From positions 11,441-58,803 of the forward strand of contig LCGB01000004.1 of the NCBI GenBank assembly GCA_000999465.1: a stretch of DNA of 47,363 nucleotides, read 5' to 3'. Positions 1 through 7,005 of the stretch are shown here, piece after piece. Both the position numbers and the translations under genes were made by a program. The stretch is from Candidatus Nomurabacteria bacterium GW2011_GWB1_43_19. Its GTDB lineage: Bacteria > Patescibacteriota > Minisyncoccia > Phycocordibacterales > UBA9973. Every line of letters begins with the position of its first letter. The first letter of the stretch is position 1. Below the pieces are notes generated by a model. That model was not told the DNA's origin. It saw nothing but the letters and a program-made list of their open reading frames with translations, and made no database searches.

Positions 1-925
1 TGCTATCACCTTCTATTTTCTCGCCTGTTCCAAAGGTGACACCAATGTTAGCTGGAACAACGACATCTGACGTTGCAGTGAGGTTAATAGCTCCACCAGC
101 AGTCAAAGTGATTCCACCAGCTGTTGCAGCCAAAGTGATTGCGCCAGCGGCGGTACCCGGGGTGTTGGTTATAACAATGGTGTCATTTGTACCAGCAGAG
201 TTTGCAGTTAAGCTAATCGCGCTTGCCGCATCTTCTGTGGAAGAAATCGCCACTGACCCCAAGACCGAAGCCAGGGTCAAGTCCGCGCCCGCGCCAGTCA
301 CAGTCAAGTTAGAAGCCGCTGTGGCATCTAAAGAAATTGAAGCTGCGTCCAAAGTAGCGGCGCCAGTTACGTTATTGTCCCAAATGCCCGTAACGTTGGC
401 CACGTAATCGTCACCTACTGTCAGAGTCATATCACCTTCAACTGCGCCAGCGGCTGTTAAAGCAATGGCGCCATCAGTAGTATCTATATCTACTCCTCCA
501 GCTGTGCCGGTAGCATCAATATTGATAGCATCAGCAATAGCTTCTGTAGCAATTAAAACAATTGATCCACCGGTATTGGTAACATTAAAGTCCTCTGTAG
601 CGGTACCAGTTATATCAATATCAATGCCGCCAGCGGTGGCATCAATATTAATAGCATCAGTTGTGTTCTCATCTGAAATCAGATGAAGGGAACCGGCAGT
701 AGTGGTTCCTGATTCAACAGTTAAATCCCCTGCAACAGTTGACCAAGTGGAAGCAGTAGTTCCAACGAGAGTCAACGCAGCTCCTCCAGTAACAGTTAGC
801 GCGCCGGTTTCTGTGATTGCATTAACCGCGTATGTTGTAGTGGCGCTAGTATTATTTGCTCCCACCCCTACGACGAGGGCCAAGGCAATGAAACCTATCC
901 CTAAACCTTTAAATATTTTTTTCAT
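1..925 (-). CDS. Secreted beta-strand-repeat surface protein, partial (runs off the left edge)
   Basis: Minus-strand translation from ATG at 925: MKKIFKGLGIGFIALALVVGVGANNTSATTTYAVNAITETGALTVTGGAALTLVG...ADAINIDATAGGIDIDITGTATEDFNVTNTGG. Signal peptide followed by Thr/Ala/Gly/Asp-rich repeats. Not in the ORF track because no stop lies inside the window; the plus-strand ORFs at 36-932 are antisense shadows. Confidence 0.85.
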   Translation of the reverse strand, partial: MKKIFKGLGIGFIALALVVGVGANNTSATTTYAVNAITETGALTVTGGAALTLVGTTASTWSTVAGDLTVESGTTTAGSLHLISDENTTDAINIDATAGGIDIDITGTATEDFNVTNTGGSIVLIATEAIADAINIDATGTAGGVDIDTTDGAIALTAAGAVEGDMTLTVGDDYVANVTGIWDNNVTGAATLDAASISLDATAASNLTVTGAGADLTLASVLGSVAISSTEDAASAISLTANSAGTNDTIVITNTPGTAAGAITLAATAGGITLTAGGAINLTATSDVVVPANIGVTFGTGEKIEGDS

Positions 926-1127
926 AATTTAAAAAACTTAATAATAATTTCACTAATAATATTTCTTCAATTACTTAATAATGCATTTATAAACAATTGA
1001 AGGTAGCAAAAAAGTATTCGACACTTTTATGCACTTGTAATTATACAACATAAGCAAAAATTAAAACACAATAAAAATGTGGATAACTCCGAACCAGAGC
1101 AAAGCTCGGTACGGGACAGGCTCCTTC

Positions 1128-1487
1128 TTATTTGGGTTGTCCTGCCAAAGTTTTGGCGATTGAACTATCGGACATAAGCGGACCATAAAAAACAACATTG
1201 TCCTTTACTAAGTGCAAAACCTGAGGTGACCAAAGGGCTTCTTTTGTTGGCTGAAGCTGGAAATTGTTCTTGGTTGGATCCTTTTCATCCTTTATAACTT
1301 GCAAAATATAGCTATCTTTTAGCTGAAAATCTGGAAAAGTAGCTAATTTACCTATATACACTTCCCTAGTTGTTAAATACACAATGGAATAACCTTTATT
1401 TTGATTTCCCTTATAAATCAAAAAACCAACTACGATGATAACCAAAACTACAATAACTGCTATTACTATATTTTTTTTATTATACAT
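1128..1487 (-). CDS. Hypothetical membrane-anchored protein, single N-terminal TM
   Basis: ORF with N-terminal hydrophobic segment IVIAVIVVLVIIVVGFLIY; no other overlapping plausible ORF. Confidence 0.7.
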   Translation of the reverse strand: MYNKKNIVIAVIVVLVIIVVGFLIYKGNQNKGYSIVYLTTREVYIGKLATFPDFQLKDSYILQVIKDEKDPTKNNFQLQPTKEALWSPQVLHLVKDNVVFYGPLMSDSSIAKTLAGQPK

Positions 1488-1674
1488 AAATGATTTTTAA
1501 CGAACGCAGTGAGTATAAAAATCTTTACCCTGTTAAATGTCCTTTGAACAATTTTTGCTCTGCAAAAATTATTTAACAGGGTGTTTAAAATACATTCGCT
1601 TTGCTCATTATTTTAATACACTACTTATAATTTAACCATTATATATTATATTTTCATTAACGCAAACAAAAAAA

Positions 1675-1699
1675 CCCCGTCGCTCGCGAGCGACAGGGG
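1675..1699 (-). terminator. Rho-independent terminator-like hairpin
   Basis: CCCC-GTCGCTCGCGAGCGAC-AGGGG; on the minus strand followed by TTTTTTT, downstream of 1725-2030. Confidence 0.6.
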
Positions 1700-1724
1700 A
1701 ATTTTGAATACTTTTTAAGGCGTA

Positions 1725-2030
1725 TTATTCCATGGCTAAATTCAGCCCGACTTTTTCGGCAATCTGTTTTATCCAGCGTTCATGCCTAGTTAGTTGAGTG
1801 GAAATAGCGGCATACTCTAAACGTAGGTCTGATATGACTTTTGCCAAATTATCTATAGAAACCATCATGCCCTGTATGGCCTCTCGCAAACCTTCTACGT
1901 CTTTTTTAACATCTTGAATATCGGACTTCAATACAAGAAATTTGGAATCTAAATCGTCTCTGACTTCCTGTATGTCTGATTTGGTAGCAAGAACAGAAGT
2001 AAGTTTGTTTATATCTTGATCATTTAACAT
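1725..2030 (-). CDS. Small coiled-coil hypothetical protein
   Basis: ORF MLNDQDINKLTSVLATKSDIQEVRDDLDSKFLVLKSDIQDVKKDVEGL..., heptad-like repeats. Confidence 0.7.
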   Translation of the reverse strand: MLNDQDINKLTSVLATKSDIQEVRDDLDSKFLVLKSDIQDVKKDVEGLREAIQGMMVSIDNLAKVISDLRLEYAAISTQLTRHERWIKQIAEKVGLNLAME

Positions 2031-2122
2031 ACCCCCAATATATCACACAACAAGATTTTTTTGCAAGAACTCTCCCCCCTTGGGGGAGGTTGGGAGGGGG
2101 TCGCATTTAATCTCCAAAACAA

Positions 2123-2149
2123 AAAACCACCCCGAAAAGAGGTGGTTTT
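2123..2149 (-). terminator. Terminator-like hairpin
   Basis: AAAACCACC-CCGAAAAGA-GGTGGTTTT with flanking A/T tracts, downstream of 2332-4356. Confidence 0.5.
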
Positions 2150-2331
2150 CTGTTTACCCTCACACCTGTTTTTTAAAAACAGGTGTGAGCTTGCGAAGCA
2201 AGCGGGGGTTTAACCCGTCCATAGCTCCATTATTCATCCGTAGCCATTTGGCGTAGGAGAACTGCGAAGCGACGGAGGGAATACTTTTTAAGGCGTATTA
2301 ACCAGGATAGATTGAACTTAGATTACAACAA

Positions 2332-4356
2332 TTAAGCCGCTGTAAACTCCAGATAAATGGAAGGTGTTTCCCAATCTGGCTGCAAGCTATATGTGTAGTC
2401 CTCATTGGCAGCATTACCGCCAGCAACGTTAGTTAGACCCCACTCAATTGAAGACATACCAACTGATTGGTAGCCGTCAGCTAAGGCGGTAATCGTTACT
2501 TTGTAAGTGAAGGTTTTTTCCTCACCCTTGTAAACTATCCAACCATTGGTTGATGTAGACGCATCGGATGAAGCCAACGCAACCGGCGTAGGTTCGGTGC
2601 CTGCATGTTCATCAAGGAAATAAGTTGAACCTGACCCGTAAGTAGTATCAGTTTCATCAGTGTCCTCCACAAACTCATCCGGAACATAAACATCGGCCTC
2701 AACCGCTTTCACTGTGAAAGTAATAGTGGCCTCCGCTCTTTCCGCTTCTCCGGCAGCGCATACGCCGTCACAAGCAAGCGTTTTGGTAATAGTTGAACTT
2801 ACATGGGTAATCAACGGAGCGCTTGCAAAGACAGCATGTGTCTTTCCCGTAATATCTCCGGTTGCCGTAACCGCATCCCCATCATTGCCTCCTGAGGCCT
2901 GTTCAGCAACAGTGTCCGAGGCATCCATTGTTAGAACGATTGTGTCCGTGTCTTTAACAATCGTTCCGTCAAGCGGTTGGAAGTCGGCATAAAACTTGAC
3001 TTCATAAGTATCACCATTTGGAATAGTGAAATCAAGATTGCTGAACGTATGATCAATGTTTGTAAGATCAGCCGTCGCATTGCCAGCCGCAGTGCTAGTT
3101 ATCACCAAGTCACCATCGGCATCATATACCTTCGCGCGGAATGTTTGGACAAGATCGCTTGTCTGATCCATCGTTCCAGTTGTCGTTATGGTGGTTTCAA
3201 TCAAGATATCTTCAACGAAGATGTCTTGATTATCGGCCTCCAAGTTATAGACCGCCAAAAGCACGTTGTTGGTATCTACCGCATCGTCAAGAGTGATAGC
3301 CATCGCACTTGGATTGTCGGAATCTTGCGACCAAGAAAGCGTTCCGGTATCCGACCCCGCTACGGTGAAATCGACATTTAACTCCGTTGTCGGATATGTT
3401 TCAGTCAATCCATTAGGACTTATCGCGCGAATTCCATTGACCGGAATTGCGGCTTCCCATGACTGGCCTTCATCACTTCCATCAACATTGTCTATAACAT
3501 CAACGGCTACCGCAAGCTGGGCTTCGCTTCCGTCCTTAACAATAAAGTCCAGATTGGAAAATCTGACCGTGTAAGTGTCGTAAGTAACGCTTGCTTCATC
3601 CGTTCTATCCCAATCATCTGAACTTGTAACGGTCTTAGTAGCGATAACATCCCCATCAAGCGTCAAGGAAACCTTCTTGAAGTAATCCCATGGCTTTGAT
3701 GACTCTGTTGAATCAGCCGCCTGGAAATCCACATCAACGCGAGTAACTTTCTGGTCAGAAGTTTCCGCTTCAAAAGATACATTTAGGATTTCCTGTTCAG
3801 TTGTACCTTCATCCACATCCGAAGTATCTGCTGCATCCTCTTCAAATGAGGACAACTTTCCTTCTTCTGTACCCTCAAAAGCTACAGGAGTAGCAGTTGA
3901 ACCTCCATCGCACTTGGCTCCGGTTGTCGGGCTGTATCCCGCGGTTGAACTACAACCTGAAGGAAGAGTTGAAGAGCCAGAACATGACAATCCGGTGCTT
4001 GTGCTAAATCCTGAACTTGAAGTACAACCTGCCGGGAATGATCCTACTGAAACACCTGCGCCAGCCAAAGCCGCTCGGGTTAGAGGACCGACAACTCCGT
4101 CGGCTACCAATCCGTGACTTGCTTGCCAAGCCATAACCGAGGCCTTGGTCATAGGACCAAATTTTCCGTCGGCAGAAGCTCCTACGATTGACTGCAAGCA
4201 TTGAACTTCAACGCCTGTAGAACCTGCCCTTAATGTAGAAGTGATTGAACAATCAGCTGAGGCCTCGTTTGCGCCAACAAGCGCAACGCCACCCAGAACT
4301 AAAACTGTTACAACCAAAACTCCAATAAGAAATTTTGATTTTAATAATTTACTCAT
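2332..4356 (-). CDS. Secreted surface protein with N-terminal peptidoglycan-binding (PG_binding_1-like) domain
   Basis: Signal/TM segment, then LRAGSTGVEVQCLQSIVGASADGKFGPMTKASVMAWQASHGLVADGVVGPLTRAAL (PG_binding_1 pattern), then a long acidic beta-rich region. Confidence 0.85.
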   Translation of the reverse strand: MSKLLKSKFLIGVLVVTVLVLGGVALVGANEASADCSITSTLRAGSTGVEVQCLQSIVGASADGKFGPMTKASVMAWQASHGLVADGVVGPLTRAALAGAGVSVGSFPAGCTSSSGFSTSTGLSCSGSSTLPSGCSSTAGYSPTTGAKCDGGSTATPVAFEGTEEGKLSSFEEDAADTSDVDEGTTEQEILNVSFEAETSDQKVTRVDVDFQAADSTESSKPWDYFKKVSLTLDGDVIATKTVTSSDDWDRTDEASVTYDTYTVRFSNLDFIVKDGSEAQLAVAVDVIDNVDGSDEGQSWEAAIPVNGIRAISPNGLTETYPTTELNVDFTVAGSDTGTLSWSQDSDNPSAMAITLDDAVDTNNVLLAVYNLEADNQDIFVEDILIETTITTTGTMDQTSDLVQTFRAKVYDADGDLVITSTAAGNATADLTNIDHTFSNLDFTIPNGDTYEVKFYADFQPLDGTIVKDTDTIVLTMDASDTVAEQASGGNDGDAVTATGDITGKTHAVFASAPLITHVSSTITKTLACDGVCAAGEAERAEATITFTVKAVEADVYVPDEFVEDTDETDTTYGSGSTYFLDEHAGTEPTPVALASSDASTSTNGWIVYKGEEKTFTYKVTITALADGYQSVGMSSIEWGLTNVAGGNAANEDYTYSLQPDWETPSIYLEFTAA

Positions 4357-4415
4357 ATAATTTTCTAATTTCTACGCCATTAATTAGTTTCGACAAAACT
4401 AAAAGCGTATTTTTT

Positions 4416-4664
4416 CTATCGCCATTTTTTATCCGCTAATAAACTTATAATTGTTAATAATGCAGCGGAAAAAAATAACGAACAGATAATAACTAACATT
4501 GAAAACATAGCTATTTGGTTTTCAATGACCATTCCCCGCCAAAACTTTTGAAGCCCTGGCGGACTATTTATTTTATTCAAGATTTTTTCGACGAAATCAA
4601 GAATGAAAATAAATACATTTATGAATACAGAGTACACAAAAAGCGCGCAATCTGTAAACACCAT
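4416..4664 (-). CDS. Small hypothetical membrane protein
   Basis: 82-aa ORF with two hydrophobic segments; an antisense ORF also exists. Confidence 0.4.
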   Translation of the reverse strand: MVFTDCALFVYSVFINVFIFILDFVEKILNKINSPPGLQKFWRGMVIENQIAMFSMLVIICSLFFSAALLTIISLLADKKWR

Positions 4665-4713
4665 AATATTATAATATATCCCAAAAAATTATGGCAATAT
4701 ACTATGTGGATAA

Positions 4714-4789
4714 CCCCCACACCTATTTTGGTATCGTACTTTTAGTACGTTCTGACAAAGTCAGAACTATACCAAGATAGGTGTGGGGG
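4714..4789. repeat. Nested palindromic element (outer stem plus two inner hairpins)
   Basis: Outer arms CCCCCACACCTATTTTGGTAT / ATACCAAGATAGGTGTGGGGG (20 of 21 paired plus one G-T); inner hairpins CGTACT-TTT-AGTACG and TTCTGAC-AAA-GTCAGAA. Confidence 0.85.
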
Positions 4790-4852
4790 ATAACTCGGCT
4801 TTTAAGCCAATATCCATTAGCTTATATTCTCATATTTTTAGGCGAAAAGCAA

Positions 4853-4922
4853 GCCCCCACACCTATTTTTTGACTGCACCAATAGGCGCGTTTTTAAACG
4901 GTCAAAAAATAGGTGTGGGGGC
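4853..4922. repeat. Nested palindromic element with the same outer-arm sequence but a different core
   Basis: Perfect 22-bp arms GCCCCCACACCTATTTTTTGAC / GTCAAAAAATAGGTGTGGGGGC enclosing TGCACCAATAGGCGCGTTTTTAAACG. Confidence 0.85.
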
Positions 4923-4939
4923 AAGGCGCTCCAGTGGCT

Positions 4940-5812
4940 CTATTTTATAAAATATCTACTCCATCTTTTTTCCCCGGTTTTATTAAGGACACCATTTTTA
5001 ACCATAGATGCAAGCTCTCTTTGAAGTGTTTTCTCGCTGGAAGAAGCAATAAAGGAACTTATTTCGGGTGTTGCCTGAACCTTGTCCTTTATGTCCTTTA
5101 TAGTAGCGCTTCCTCCTGCAATTTTAATTATATTTGTAATATCATCGTGGCGTTGTTTTTTTAATGCCAGAAAATCTTTAGCATGTTTTTCCCGCGCCCC
5201 ATTTCCTGAATTCGGATGTCCTATGTCCGAAAGATTTTTATCGGACAAGGCCTTGAGTAAAGTGTTGCCTTTTTGGACACCGATTCTGTGGTGTCCAATA
5301 GAAGTCCCTCTTTCAAAAACCCCGTCCTTGTTCCTCCCTCTTGCCGAGGGGGAAGTAGAATAAAGATCCAATCTTTCCCCGGAAGATGTTTCAAAAAATT
5401 CCACCAAATCAACTTTCTTATTTATTATACCGGTATTGCCGGTAGATTCTTGTATAGATTGATTTAATTCCGAAAACTCTTTCCTTAAAATATTGGTATT
5501 CATTTCGGAAATGATATTAATGGCGGAAGCGATATCCAAAAAGGACATAATTTCGGATATTTTAATCAAGGGAGTGTCAAGGTTCAACCTTGACATAGAA
5601 GTAATGTCCGATAAAATTTCTATTCCTAATGTCCTTAATTTATTTCTAAGAGGTTCGTCTTTGTCTATAATGTCCGTGACCATGTAAAGCGCGGTAATAA
5701 GCTTATGGGTTTTGGTATAAGACAAACCACCTTCTTGTTCTTCCCTCTTAGTAAGGGAGAGATTGGATGGGCGTGAATTAGTGTCCTTAAGATTTTTACT
5801 TTCTCTAAACAT
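4940..5812 (-). CDS. Hypothetical protein with C-terminal winged-helix-like region; contains repeat-encoded segments
   Basis: 290-aa ORF; C-terminus HDDITNIIKIAGGSATIKDIKDKVQATPEISSFIASSSEKTLQRELASMVKNGVLNKTGEKRWSRYFI resembles a wHTH; antisense ORFs rejected. Confidence 0.75.
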   Translation of the reverse strand: MFRESKNLKDTNSRPSNLSLTKREEQEGGLSYTKTHKLITALYMVTDIIDKDEPLRNKLRTLGIEILSDITSMSRLNLDTPLIKISEIMSFLDIASAINIISEMNTNILRKEFSELNQSIQESTGNTGIINKKVDLVEFFETSSGERLDLYSTSPSARGRNKDGVFERGTSIGHHRIGVQKGNTLLKALSDKNLSDIGHPNSGNGAREKHAKDFLALKKQRHDDITNIIKIAGGSATIKDIKDKVQATPEISSFIASSSEKTLQRELASMVKNGVLNKTGEKRWSRYFIK

Positions 5813-6048
5813 TTGTCCATTATATATAGGACAAGAGAAAAAGCAACTGCAAGCCGCAAAATTATTGCCAAATAACGCACGGATATTTTTTTACTAAAAA
5901 ATGCCTGCTCATGCCTATCTGCGATAAAGGCCTGTGTCTTCAGCATCGCCTGAAAAGTAAAGCAGTTTACTTTTCAGTGTGCTCGCGCCGTCGCGCTCCC
6001 AAGTCGTTATTTGGCAACAATCTTGCTTTTTCAAAAGAAAATCAAGAC

Positions 6049-6170
6049 ATCAAAAAAACTTAAGAAAATGTTTTTAAGGGGTTTTGAGCGCGGCGGCGCG
6101 AAAACTTCAGGATTTTTTAAGCTTCAAAAAATCCGTACCGGCAAAAATATTATTCTTAAGTTTTTTTGAT
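6049..6170 (+). repeat. Three-copy nested palindromic element, copy A (5' of ftsK)
   Basis: Perfect 18-bp outer arms 6049-6066 / 6153-6170 around core GTTTTTAAGGGGTTTTGAGCGCGGCGGCGCGAAAACTTCAGGATTTTTTAAGCTTCAAAAAATCCGTACCGGCAAAAAT, shared with 39058-39156 (+) and 10607-10735 (-). Confidence 0.9.
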
Positions 6171-6175
6171 TTTTT

Positions 6176-7003
6176 GTGCTAAAATTGAAACAAAAAAAAG
6201 ATAATAAAGAATACTCCACCGGATTAAAAACTCAAACCAAGCACGGAATTATCGCGGTCGTTTTATTTGTCCTGGCAGTATTCTTTCTGATGTCGTATTT
6301 TGACGCCGCGGGAAAAGCCGGAGCGTCCGTTTACGAAAAATTAAATTACCTGCTCGGTTTGGGATATGTCCTCCTGCCCGCTCTTTTTATTCTGCTCGGA
6401 GTATCTTTCATAAAATCCGAAGTGCCGAACATCGGATGGACGCGCACCATAAGCGGAATAATGTTTTTGCTTGCAAGCCTGGGAATAATAGACGTTGCCT
6501 CTGAAAATCACGCCGGCGGATTTTTCGGAGAAATTTTATCAACGCCGTTCATGGCTCTCTTTGACACGTATGCCAGCTCGGTCTTCCTCGGAGCGATTTT
6601 GATAATTTCAATTCTGATAATGTTTGACGCCAAACTCAGTTTGGCGCTCTTTGGAAAAATCTGGTCACTTATTCGCAGAAAGAAAACCCTCAACAACACT
6701 CGGGACTCTTTGAATGAAGATGAAATGGAAGAAGTGGAAAAAGTTTCTCTCCCCCTCCTTGATGAGGAGGGGGATGGGGGTGGTAATTCTAAAAAATCAC
6801 CACCTCGCCTTTCAGGCACTCCTCCTCCCAAGGAGGAGACGAAGAAGAAATTCCAATCAGAAAAAGAAAAAACACACTGGGTTCTTACATCCCTCCCCCG
6901 CTATCGCTCCTTGAAGAAGACAAGGGCAAGCCCAACACCGGCGACATCAAAGCCAACGCAAACATCATCAAGCGCACGCTCGCCAACTTCGGCATTGAAG
7001 TAG
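6176..7003 (+). CDS. ftsK: DNA translocase FtsK/SpoIIIE, N-terminal membrane part (reading frame interrupted, see findings)
   Basis: Multi-TM N-terminus; the last ~45 aa are out of frame relative to conserved FtsK sequence that continues in frame 1. GTG start. Confidence 0.8.
   Translation: MLKLKQKKDNKEYSTGLKTQTKHGIIAVVLFVLAVFFLMSYFDAAGKAGASVYEKLNYLLGLGYVLLPALFILLGVSFIKSEVPNIGWTRTISGIMFLLASLGIIDVASENHAGGFFGEILSTPFMALFDTYASSVFLGAILIISILIMFDAKLSLALFGKIWSLIRRKKTLNNTRDSLNEDEMEEVEKVSLPLLDEEGDGGGNSKKSPPRLSGTPPPKEETKKKFQSEKEKTHWVLTSLPRYRSLKKTRASPTPATSKPTQTSSSARSPTSALK
6746..6839. repeat. Intragenic palindromic repeat (CCCCTCCTT..AAGGAGGGG / CACTCCTCCT..AGGAGGAG family), halves in permuted order
   Basis: CTCTCCCCCTCCTTGATGAGGAGGGGGATGGGGGTGGT...ACCACCTCGCCTTTCAGGCACTCCTCCTCCCAAGGAGGAG; same two modules as 7622-7702 and 12017-12095. 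Confidence 0.8.
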
Positions 7004-7005
7004 AA

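Noticed and set aside
36-932. Plus-strand ORFs (123, 73 and 76 aa) at the left end
   Set aside because: Low-complexity V/A/P/T/S shadows of the minus-strand signal-peptide-bearing repeat gene 1-925.
6791-6796. Programmed -1 frameshift at TCT-AAA-AAA in ftsK
   Set aside because: Shifting here would read a poor KITTSPFRHSSSQGGD linker. The frame-2 sequence stays protein-like until FQSEKEK, so the break is better placed at the six-A run 6867-6872, and an indel is more likely than recoding.
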